From: an uncultured Ruminococcus sp.
GTDB lineage: Bacteria; Bacillota; Clostridia; Oscillospirales; Ruminococcaceae
Length of the DNA stretch: 6,876 nucleotides
Assembly: GCA_900543105.1 (NCBI GenBank)
Contig: UQQA01000131.1
Location: 1-6,876 of the forward strand
Direction of reading: 5' to 3'
Below, piece after piece: positions 1 to 6,007 of the stretch (positions within the stretch are counted from its first letter, which is position 1; every line of letters starts with the position of its first letter). A program made the translations under genes and the position numbers. The notes under the pieces were generated by a model that saw only the letters and a list, made by a program, of their open reading frames with translations, did no database searches and was not told where the DNA came from.

Positions 1-89
1 GCAGGGGTTCCCTGCCCCTTGACACCTGCCACCCTTTAAACAAAGCGAAATTCTTTCGGAACTAACGTAAACTTTAGTTTTTTTATATT
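1..89. other. Region downstream of malQ: edge hairpin and weak terminator-like stems
   Basis: No gene is seen here. Bases 1-6 (GCAGGG) and 10-15 (CCCTGC) form a perfect 6-bp inverted repeat around a 3-base loop, cut by the window edge. Bases 46-50 and 54-58 (CGAAA/TTTCG) form a small hairpin that, read on the minus strand after the malQ stop, is followed by a T-rich stretch and could be a weak malQ terminator. Bases 60-65 and 74-79 (AACTAA/TTAGTT) form an AT-rich stem followed by a run of seven T on the plus strand, which could stop a convergent transcript entering from the left. Both stems are short, so a terminator function is only a suggestion. Confidence 0.35.
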
Positions 90-1613
90 TTACGCCTTTT
101 TTACCTTGACCTTTTTCGCTGCAGGGATACGGAAGAAATTCTCCGCATATTTTCTTATACGCTTGGAAAGCTCGGGCGAAAGGTCGCCGTCCTTTAAGCG
201 CCATGCCCAGTTTCCGCCGCCTATGGTAGAGGGGATATTCATTCTTGCCTCCGAGCCGAGTTCAAGGTAATCCTGCATCTGGATAATTACAAGGTCGGAG
301 ATGCTTGCGAACGCTGTACGGATAAGTCCGCCGCACACGCCCTCTTTTTTGTTAAGTCCCATATACTTTTTGGCGAACTTTCTGTCGGCTTTTTCGAGCG
401 AATCGTACCAGCCCATTGCTGTATCGTTATCGTGTGTGCCGATATATGTAACGCTGTTGCGAACATAATTATGAGGGAGATAGTTGCTGTCCTGCTTGCC
501 GTAAAACGCAAATTCGAGGACGTTCATTCCGGGGTAGCCTGCGTCTTTGAGCATCTGCTTTACCTCGTCCGTGAGGAAACCGAGGTCTTCGGCAACGAGC
601 TTTACATCGCCGAGTTCGGCTTTTATCGCATTGAAAAGCTTCATTGACGGACCTTTGAGCCACTCGCCGTTTTCGGCGGTCTTATCTTCGGCAGGAATCG
701 CATAGAAGCTTTCAAAGCCTCTGAAATGGTCGATTCGGGTAAGGTCGAAAAGCTTTGCGGAATATTCAACTCTCGATATCCACCAGACGAAGTCGTCTTT
801 CTCCATTTTGTCCCAGTCATAGAGCGGATTGCCCCAAAGCTGACCCGTAGGGGAAAAGTCATCGGGAGGGCAGCCTGCGACCTTTATCGGGCGGCGGTCT
901 TCATCGAGCATAAAAAGCTCGGGATTTGCCCAGATATCTGAGCTGTCCATCGAAACATAGATCGGCATATCGCCGTAAATTTTTATTCCGTTCTTGTTTG
1001 CGTAGGCTTTGAGTGCGAAATACTGCCTGAAAAATTCATACTGCATAAATTTCCAGCAGAGAATATCGTCCGAAAGCTCCGTTGAATATCGTTCAACAGC
1101 CTCGGCTTCACGCAGACGGATATCATCATCCCATTCAGTCCACATCACCTGACGGTTCAGATATTTGAGCGACATAAAGAGCGCATAATCATCGAGCCAG
1201 AAGCCGTTTTCCGAGCAGAAGCGCTTGAAGTCGAGCATATCCGCAGAGTTTGTATTCGTGAAAAAGCTTGCGGCAGCTTTCTGCAATATCACATATTTGA
1301 AGCTGAAAAGCTGCGCATAATCGGCAAAATGCTCCTTATGTAAAAGAACTTTAAGGTCATGATCGTCCGAGTTGAGCAGACCGTCCTCAATGAGCATATC
1401 AAGGTCGATGAGCAGGGGATTTCCTGCGTAAGCGGAGTAGCTCTGATAAGGCGAGTCGCCGTAGCCTGTCGGTCCGACGGGAAGTATCTGCCAGTATTCC
1501 TGACCGCTTTTTTTCAGAAAATCCACAAATTCGTAGGCTTCTTTGCCAAGAGTTCCTATGCCGTAATTGCTCGGCAGTGAGGAAATATGAAGTAAAATTC
1601 CGCAGCTATGCAT
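90..1613 (-). CDS. malQ: 4-alpha-glucanotransferase (amylomaltase, GH77)
   Basis: The cytoplasmic enzyme moves 1,4-alpha-glucan segments between maltodextrins or to glucose, working with maltodextrin phosphorylase in maltose and glycogen use. The 507-residue product has the usual length of the compact bacterial family. It opens with the GH77 signature (GILLHISSLPSNYGIG, residues 5-20) and has the GDSPYQSYSAYAGNP stretch at 52-66. The three family catalytic carboxylates are in place: D295 (nucleophile, in RIDHFRG), E342 (acid/base, in AEDLG) and D395 (in THDND). The 250-loop region, with GQLWGNPLYDW at 257-267, is intact. The C-terminus ends in a short basic tail. I chose the ATG at 1613 because AAAGGA lies 9 bases upstream; an in-frame TTG three codons earlier sits too close to that site. 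The gene stands alone with its own promoter, and no other maltose genes are visible. Identification is firm. Confidence 0.97.
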   Translation of the reverse strand: MHSCGILLHISSLPSNYGIGTLGKEAYEFVDFLKKSGQEYWQILPVGPTGYGDSPYQSYSAYAGNPLLIDLDMLIEDGLLNSDDHDLKVLLHKEHFADYAQLFSFKYVILQKAAASFFTNTNSADMLDFKRFCSENGFWLDDYALFMSLKYLNRQVMWTEWDDDIRLREAEAVERYSTELSDDILCWKFMQYEFFRQYFALKAYANKNGIKIYGDMPIYVSMDSSDIWANPELFMLDEDRRPIKVAGCPPDDFSPTGQLWGNPLYDWDKMEKDDFVWWISRVEYSAKLFDLTRIDHFRGFESFYAIPAEDKTAENGEWLKGPSMKLFNAIKAELGDVKLVAEDLGFLTDEVKQMLKDAGYPGMNVLEFAFYGKQDSNYLPHNYVRNSVTYIGTHDNDTAMGWYDSLEKADRKFAKKYMGLNKKEGVCGGLIRTAFASISDLVIIQMQDYLELGSEARMNIPSTIGGGNWAWRLKDGDLSPELSKRIRKYAENFFRIPAAKKVKVKKA

Positions 1614-1677
1614 AAAAATCAATCCTTTGAAAATAATATTTTATGGTTTTCGCAGTTAGAGTTTGTTGCTTACAGAT

Positions 1678-1706
1678 ATTATACACTATCTTTGGCATAA
1701 ATTCAA
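1678..1706 (-). promoter_or_regulatory. Sigma-A-type promoter of malQ
   Basis: On the minus strand, TTGAAT (1701-1706) is followed after 17 bases by a perfect TATAAT (1678-1683). This implies a start near 1671 and an untranslated leader of roughly 58 bases before the malQ ATG. No obvious catabolite-response palindrome or other operator was recognised around it. Confidence 0.8.
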
Positions 1707-1781
1707 GGATAAGGCGCAAACTTTTACGTTACCGCGAAAACAAATCAATTTTATGCGTATCATCGCAAAAGGAGAACTTTT

Positions 1782-1937
1782 ATGAATAAGCAGAATAATC
1801 AGCAGAACCAACAGAATAACCGTCAGAACAACAACCGGCAGCAGAATCAGCAGCAGAATCAGCAGCAGAATCAGCAGCAGAACAGCAAGCAGCAGGATCA
1901 GAGCAAGGATCAGCAGCAGAACAGAAGCTTCAGATAA
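1782..1937 (+). CDS. Small Gln/Asn-rich protein of unknown function (51 aa)
   Basis: I do not recognise a family with certainty. The 51-residue product has 23 Gln and 14 Asn (73% together), 7 Lys/Arg, 2 Asp and no Cys, Trp, Tyr, Gly, Ala or Pro; it ends R-S-F-R. Residues 20-34 are a QQN/QQQN repeat. There is no signal peptide or membrane segment, and the chain should be hydrophilic and probably disordered. Expression is supported by an excellent ribosome binding site (AAAAGGAGAA, 1767-1776; 7 bases from AGGAG to the ATG), a terminator hairpin 30 bases after the TAA, and an uninterrupted frame. It is divergent from malQ and convergent with the FtsA-like gene. The composition recalls gamma-type small acid-soluble spore proteins, but no diagnostic motif is present, so that reading is only a possibility. 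A repetitive non-functional ORF is the alternative, made less likely by the flanking signals. Confidence 0.75.
   Translation: MNKQNNQQNQQNNRQNNNRQQNQQQNQQQNQQQNSKQQDQSKDQQQNRSFR
1839..1883 (+). repeat. 12-base in-frame tandem repeat encoding QQQN
   Basis: Within the small Gln/Asn-rich gene, the unit CAGCAGCAGAAT occurs three times with only a final T-to-C change, preceded by a shorter CAGCAGAAT copy. Because the unit is four codons, slippage would change the peptide length without a frameshift. Confidence 0.9.
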
Positions 1938-1967
1938 CGAATTCCCGAAAAGGATCTGCAAAACAGA

Positions 1968-2010
1968 AAAGCAGTGCCGTTCAAAAAATGAGCAGCACTG
2001 CTTTGTTTTT
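1968..2010. terminator. Bidirectional rho-independent terminator between convergent genes
   Basis: AAAGCAGTGC (1968-1977) pairs perfectly over 10 bp with GCACTGCTTT (1995-2004), leaving a 17-base loop. On the plus strand the stem runs into CTTTGTTTTTATTT, a good T-tract for the Gln/Asn-rich gene. On the minus strand it begins 4 bases after the FtsA-like stop codon and continues into TTTCTGTTTT, so it should also end the RCK/FtsA-like operon. Confidence 0.85.
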
Positions 2011-4297
2011 ATTTATCAGCCCAACGGATAACAACGATATCTCCGTCGTTTATCCTGTCCATAAAGCTTGCGTTTTTGCCGTTGACGGTGGTTATCATAT
2101 CTCCGCTCGGAGGAGGGTTGTCAAGGTCGATGTCGGCTATCGACATAAGCTCGATGAATTCGTGCGGCGCGTCGTTCGGACGTGGAGGGAGAATAACGCT
2201 CTTTCCGTTGAGAACAACGTAGAAATTCCCGTTCTGTTCGGTTGGCGCAGGCTTTTCGGGTTCGCTCTGTATCGGAGCATCAACGGGAACGGAGTAATCG
2301 ATCTTTACCTCGCTTCGTTCGGCAACGGCTTTGGCTATCCTGCCCTCACGGGCGCTGTCGGTGATTATCTTGTCGCCCGTTATGATATCATCATCGGCAC
2401 GAAGAATATAGTCGAAGCTGAGCTGTTTTCCGCCCTTGAAGAAGCCGACAGCCTCCGCATCGAACGGCAGAAGTCCCATAAGGTCGCCGAGCGTGTCCGT
2501 TTCGCTGATGATTACCTTATCATTGTTCTGTATGTCGTAGTCCCTGCCGACGGGTTTTCCGTTGACCGCCGCGGTGATGCCGATAGTGTACTTTACACCG
2601 TCAACCATGACTGTCTTGTCGGAAAGTTCGCCTGCGATATCGGAGATGTTTACATTCGCATCAATTCCGCTTTCCGCAGGAACAAATTCGATAACGTCAC
2701 CTTGCTTTACGGTCTGATCGAGCGAAACGGGAAGTCCGTTGAGTGTTATCTGACCCGGAACGGCAAAAGTACCCTTCATAAGCTGGCGTTCGCCGTTGAG
2801 CGTAAAGGTAAGGCTCCTGCCCGAGCGCCCGATTATCTGGTTTGTCTTGAAGCCTGCCATAACGAGCATATCGGCAATGCTGACGGAGCGTGTGTCGAAG
2901 ATACGCATTTTCTTGCCGTTGAGCGTTACAACGGAGAAGTCATAACCCTTGTTGACAACGGCTGTCACACCGATGCCGATAGGCGTTACATATTCGGGAC
3001 CGCCGATGCCCGTCCTGCCGAGGTCGATGTTCTTGTAAGCGTTCTTTCCGCCGACCGCAACACGCTCTTTCGGTATCGAAAGCTTTTCTGCGACCGCCGC
3101 CGAAAGGTTCGGGATAAGGCTTCCGCCGCCGACAAGGAATACAGCGGCAGGTGATTGTCCGCCGTTTGCGTTCACGATGCTCTCGAAAATGTTTGAAGCA
3201 AGTGAGCCGACAGCAGGTTCAAGGCTCTTGAAAAATTCTTCCGCAGTGACGGTTTTTTCAAAGCCCAAAATATCGGTGAATTTTATTGTATCATTTTTTG
3301 AAGCGGAAATTTTCATCTTTTCTGCCGTTTCAAAGTCAACTATGTAGCTGCGGATCACTTCTTCGGTTATCTCATCGCCTGCAACGGTGGACATCGCATA
3401 AGCGACTATGCTGCCGTTCTGCGATATCGCAATATCGGACGTTCCTGCGCCGATATCGACGAGCGCAATGTTGATAAGACGAACTTCGGGCGGGATTATA
3501 ACATTCATCGCCGCGATAGGTTCAAGCGTAAGGCTCGTAACTTCGAGCTTGTTCATATCCATTACGGAATAAAGGCTCTCAACAACAACATTCGGGAGAA
3601 AGGCTGCGATAAGCTCGACTTTTACCTTTTTGCCCTTGTGTCCGATGAGATTTTTTATCTTGTAATCGTCAAGAAAATAGTTCACGACCGTGTGACCGAC
3701 GCAGTAGAAAACGAGGCTGCCGTTTTTCATCTTTTCGTCAAGCTCATTCTGCGCCTTGAACACGGTTTCAACTTCAAAGGATTTTACAGCTTCTTCGGTG
3801 ATAGCTTCTTTGTCATCAATGTCGAATTCAAGCTCGGTACGCTGAGTTCTGAGCGCACGTCCTGCTGCTGCGATAGCGACTTTTGAAAGAGCAATGCCCG
3901 TCTTTTCTTCAAGCTTGTTTTTGACAAGCTTTACGACCCTTGCGACCTCGGCGATGTCCTCGATCTGACCGTCTATCATTGCCCGCTGGGTGTGCGCATA
4001 CTCGCTGTAAGCCGTCACGGAGAAAATTCCGTCAACAATGCTGCCGAGAACGCCGATAACGTTTCGGGTTCCGATATCGAGCGCAAATATTTCATTCGCA
4101 GCCTGCTTGCGAAGCTTTTTTGCAGGAGCTTTTTTAGTCGTCTTTGAAGTTTTTGAAGAAGCTGCTGCCGACTTTTTCGGTGCTGTGGCTTTTGTGTTCG
4201 GGCGTGTGGACTTTGCGGCGGATTTAGCTGTATCGGCAGCTTTTTTCTCTGTTTTTGCTGCTTTTTCTTCGGTGTGTTCGGGAGCTGTTTTCGGCAT
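2009..4297 (-). CDS. FtsA-family (actin-like) ATPase with Lys/Ala-rich N-tail and long beta-rich C-terminal half
   Basis: The 762-residue protein has an FtsA/PilM-type actin fold in its middle. The phosphate-1 motif is ALDIGTRNVIG at 72-82, an SHS2/1C-like segment spans about 92-165, phosphate-2 is LVDIGAGTSDIA at 279-290, and the adenosine motif is VFLVGGGSLIP at 386-396. It is far longer than the roughly 420 residues of classical FtsA. Residues 1-66 are low complexity with 17 Lys and 16 Ala. From about residue 455 to the end there is beta-rich sequence with recurring LNG/VNG...GD modules (517-539, 576-598, 736-759) and a Pro-rich linker near 669-690. No C-terminal amphipathic membrane helix, which FtsA uses to bind the membrane, is evident. 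The ATG at 4297 follows AAAGGA by about 9 bases; the next Met (107) would delete phosphate-1. It lies 13 bases after the second RCK gene as the last gene of the operon. A role in cell division is a family-level guess; the architecture suggests a distinct cytoskeletal or scaffold ATPase. Confidence 0.85.
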   Translation of the reverse strand: MPKTAPEHTEEKAAKTEKKAADTAKSAAKSTRPNTKATAPKKSAAASSKTSKTTKKAPAKKLRKQAANEIFALDIGTRNVIGVLGSIVDGIFSVTAYSEYAHTQRAMIDGQIEDIAEVARVVKLVKNKLEEKTGIALSKVAIAAAGRALRTQRTELEFDIDDKEAITEEAVKSFEVETVFKAQNELDEKMKNGSLVFYCVGHTVVNYFLDDYKIKNLIGHKGKKVKVELIAAFLPNVVVESLYSVMDMNKLEVTSLTLEPIAAMNVIIPPEVRLINIALVDIGAGTSDIAISQNGSIVAYAMSTVAGDEITEEVIRSYIVDFETAEKMKISASKNDTIKFTDILGFEKTVTAEEFFKSLEPAVGSLASNIFESIVNANGGQSPAAVFLVGGGSLIPNLSAAVAEKLSIPKERVAVGGKNAYKNIDLGRTGIGGPEYVTPIGIGVTAVVNKGYDFSVVTLNGKKMRIFDTRSVSIADMLVMAGFKTNQIIGRSGRSLTFTLNGERQLMKGTFAVPGQITLNGLPVSLDQTVKQGDVIEFVPAESGIDANVNISDIAGELSDKTVMVDGVKYTIGITAAVNGKPVGRDYDIQNNDKVIISETDTLGDLMGLLPFDAEAVGFFKGGKQLSFDYILRADDDIITGDKIITDSAREGRIAKAVAERSEVKIDYSVPVDAPIQSEPEKPAPTEQNGNFYVVLNGKSVILPPRPNDAPHEFIELMSIADIDLDNPPPSGDMITTVNGKNASFMDRINDGDIVVIRWADK

Positions 4298-4310
4298 TGT
4301 TATCAGTCCT

Positions 4311-4973
4311 TTAATCCTTGATTTTTAATGTACTTTTTATCTCTTTCACAACGGACGGGTCAGAGATTATGAGCAGCTTGTCACCGCTCAGAAGCACAGT
4401 CTGACCTCTTGGTATGATAAGACTTCCGTTTCGTGTAATGGAAACGATGTTGAAAAGTGACGGCAGGTTCATATCCATGAGCATTTTTCCGTTATAAACG
4501 TAATTATCGGGGAGAGTTGCCTCGAAAAGCGAAACTTTGCCGTCATTGAGCTGTAAAAGCTGTTTTATCTTGTTCGTATCGACTTCACGTTCGATGAGCG
4601 AAGCGATGCTGTCCGTGCTGTTTATTACCGTATCAATGCCGAAAGCCTTGATGACTTCAACATTTTTCGGGTTATTCGCCCTCGCAACTGTTTTCGCTAT
4701 CCCGAATTCGTTTTTGGCAAGCTGGCAGGATATCATATTACACTGGTCGTTGCCCGTAACACTTACGAAAGCATCGGCTTCGTCCGCACCTGCGGCACGG
4801 AGAATTTCAATGTTCGTCGCATCGCCGAGGATAACGGGGATATCCATTGTGTCAGCTATCTTTTTGCTGACTTCCTTGTTTATTTCAATAACGGTAGGCT
4901 CGTGCTTCTTTTCGATAAGCGCCTTGATAAGGTAGTAACCGACCTTGCCGCCGCCGACAATTATAATTTTCAT
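4311..4973 (-). CDS. TrkA/KtrA-like RCK-domain protein (canonical nucleotide-binding member)
   Basis: This 220-residue cytoplasmic protein matches a complete single RCK unit, the regulatory subunit that gates Trk/Ktr potassium channels by binding nucleotides. The N-terminal Rossmann half shows GGGKVG at 7-12, an acidic residue at the end of the second strand (E30), GDATN at 50-54 and SVTGNDQCN at 71-79. The C-terminal half (about 136-217) has the RCK_C pattern with IPRGQT at 187-192 and GDKLLII at 197-203. The ATG at 4973 follows AAGGAG by about 9 bases. It starts 16 bases after the preceding RCK gene, and its stop overlaps the ribosome binding site region of the FtsA-like gene, so the three genes are clearly one transcript. 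No membrane subunit (TrkH/KtrB) lies in the window. TrkA family membership is firm; the transported ion and the partner are not shown. Confidence 0.93.
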   Translation of the reverse strand: MKIIIVGGGKVGYYLIKALIEKKHEPTVIEINKEVSKKIADTMDIPVILGDATNIEILRAAGADEADAFVSVTGNDQCNMISCQLAKNEFGIAKTVARANNPKNVEVIKAFGIDTVINSTDSIASLIEREVDTNKIKQLLQLNDGKVSLFEATLPDNYVYNGKMLMDMNLPSLFNIVSITRNGSLIIPRGQTVLLSGDKLLIISDPSVVKEIKSTLKIKD

Positions 4974-4989
4974 AGAGCTTTCTCCTTAT

Positions 4990-5610
4990 TCAGTCAACGA
5001 ATTTTGCGCAGATAAGATTGTCACCTTTGGCAACTTCATAGTTCGAGAGGAAAACTCCCCTTACCGAGCTGTTTTCGTGTTCAATAGCGATTATAGTTTC
5101 ATTCGGTTCAAGCGTGAAGTCACTAAGTCTGTGACCGATCATTTTTTTATCGACCTCAACGCTGCTTATAACGACAGAGTGACCATTGACGACAATGTTC
5201 TGCAAATCGGTCGGCTCGGTTAGCGAGGCGGTGAAGGTTTCCACAGCAGTGTTTGTGGGGCATATCGTTTTGATGCCCATTTTCGCAAAAACCTCGCTCT
5301 TGGTCGGGTCAGTCACTCTTGCATAAGCCTGATCTATGCCGAAAAACTGCTTTGCTATCTGAACGACCATAAGATTGACGTTATCGTCGGAGGTGACAGC
5401 CGCAACAGCGTCGCAGTTCTCAATGCCTGCCGCACGGAGCGTGTCCATATCTATCGCAACGCCTACAGTGGTGTAACCCGTAAAATCATCGGATAAAGCG
5501 GAAAATTCATTGTGTGAACCTGCAATAACGGATATTTCGTGTCCAAGACCCGAAAGCTTATTGCAAAGATTCGAGCCGAGAGCGCCGCAGCCGACAACAA
5601 GTATATTCAT
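4990..5610 (-). CDS. TrkA/RCK-domain protein with degenerate nucleotide-binding site
   Basis: The 206-residue product is a paralogue of the next gene, with the same Rossmann plus RCK_C layout. GCGALG (7-12) keeps the glycine loop, and AVTSDDNVN (71-79) aligns with SVTGNDQCN of the partner. Two usual ligand features are changed: the acidic residue ending strand 2 is Ala (A30), and the GDA motif reads GVA (50-52). The RCK_C half runs from about 136 to 205, ending in GDNLICAKFVD. The ATG at 5610 is chosen because the GxGxxG fold starts there and GAAAGGA lies upstream, although its spacing (about 12 bases) is long. A longer reading frame back to 5712 would run through the promoter and into the tRNA terminator, so it is not real. 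First gene of the operon. Likely forms a hetero-ring or pair with the canonical RCK protein, which is an inference. Confidence 0.9.
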   Translation of the reverse strand: MNILVVGCGALGSNLCNKLSGLGHEISVIAGSHNEFSALSDDFTGYTTVGVAIDMDTLRAAGIENCDAVAAVTSDDNVNLMVVQIAKQFFGIDQAYARVTDPTKSEVFAKMGIKTICPTNTAVETFTASLTEPTDLQNIVVNGHSVVISSVEVDKKMIGHRLSDFTLEPNETIIAIEHENSSVRGVFLSNYEVAKGDNLICAKFVD

Positions 5611-5646
5611 AGAAAAAGCTGTCCTTTCGGAAAATAATATATATCC

Positions 5647-5675
5647 ATTATACCACTTTGCAAAGTAAAAAACAA
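5647..5675 (-). promoter_or_regulatory. Sigma-A-type promoter of the RCK-RCK-FtsA-like operon
   Basis: On the minus strand, TTGTTT (5670-5675) and a perfect TATAAT (5647-5652) are 17 bases apart. The implied start is near 5640, giving a leader of about 30 bases. The promoter begins only 11 bases after the T-tract of the tRNA-Leu terminator, so the operon has its own start rather than depending on the tRNA transcript. Confidence 0.8.
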
Positions 5676-5686
5676 TACATTTGCAC

Positions 5687-5731
5687 AAAAAAATAACCGT
5701 GTTCCCGAGCATTTCCCGAAAACACGGTTAT
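5687..5731 (-). terminator. Rho-independent terminator of tRNA-Leu
   Basis: AACACGGTTAT and ATAACCGTGTT (5693-5703 and 5721-5731) form a perfect 11-bp stem around a 17-base loop. Read on the minus strand, the stem is followed directly by a run of T (5687-5693). It starts 8 bases after the encoded CCA of the tRNA. Confidence 0.92.
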
Positions 5732-5738
5732 ATCTTAT

Positions 5739-5825
5739 TGGTGCCGGTGACCGGGGTCGAACCGGTACGGTATCACTACCACAGGATTTTGAGTCCAGCA
5801 CGTCTGCCAATTCCATCACACCGGC
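5739..5825 (-). tRNA. tRNA-Leu (anticodon CAA), CCA encoded
   Basis: The minus-strand transcript folds as a class II tRNA. The acceptor arm is GCCGGTG (5819-5825) paired with CACCGGC (5743-5749), with discriminator A and genomic CCA at 5739-5741. The anticodon loop CTCAAAA carries CAA, which reads UUG leucine codons. The long variable arm (GGTA-GTGA-TACC) is typical of leucine tRNA, and the T arm is ACCGG-TTCGACC-CCGGT. In the anticodon stem (CTGGA/TCCTG) the second pair is a U-U mismatch. It stands alone between its own promoter and terminator. Confidence 0.96.
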
Positions 5826-5866
5826 AAAAAATCAGAACCCAAACCGATCCTGACCTAACTTTTGCT

Positions 5867-5895
5867 ATTTTAGCACAAAAAGTATATTTTGTCAA
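5867..5895 (-). promoter_or_regulatory. Strong sigma-A promoter of tRNA-Leu
   Basis: On the minus strand, a perfect TTGACA (5890-5895) and TAAAAT (5867-5872) are 17 bases apart. The DNA upstream of the -35 box is strongly AT-rich, as in an UP element. The implied start near 5860 leaves about 35 bases of leader to be removed from the tRNA 5' end. Confidence 0.85.
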
Positions 5896-5978
5896 GAGAG
5901 AAAATAAAAATATTACGGTATTTTAACGAGTTAAACAGATGATATTTTATGTAAATGTATTTTTATTACCAAATTTTA

Positions 5979-6007
5979 CTGTAGGGGACGGGTTTTCCAT
6001 CCCGCAG
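5979..6007. repeat. GC-rich imperfect inverted repeat in intergenic DNA
   Basis: GGGACGG (5984-5990) and CCATCCC (5996-6002 approximately) face each other across a 5-base loop, flanked by CTG and CAG. Read on the minus strand the only imperfect pair becomes a G-U wobble, so an RNA made in that direction folds best. No T-tract follows. Its base composition differs from the surrounding AT-rich spacer, as for a small dispersed repeat, but no second copy can be shown inside this window. Confidence 0.5.

Noticed and set aside
287..663. Several 60-75 codon frames overlapping malQ
   Set aside because: They overlap the well-supported malQ gene in other frames, lack initiation signals and match no known protein.
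1988..3154. A 388-codon open frame on the plus strand, antisense to the FtsA-like gene
   Set aside because: It starts inside the terminator hairpin, has no ribosome binding site, matches no family I know, and is fully covered by a gene with clear ATPase motifs on the other strand. It looks like a codon-bias shadow.
5611..5712. N-terminal extension of the first RCK protein by 34 residues
   Set aside because: It would be translated from DNA containing the tRNA terminator and the operon promoter, upstream of the likely transcription start. The Rossmann fold begins at the ATG at 5610.
5907..5924. Terminator-like stem AAAATA/TATTTT upstream of tRNA-Leu
   Set aside because: The stem is only 6 bp of pure A-T pairs, too weak to end transcription.
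5681..5926. Plus-strand open frame of 81 codons across tRNA-Leu
   Set aside because: It reads through the antisense of a tRNA and its terminator and has no ribosome binding site.
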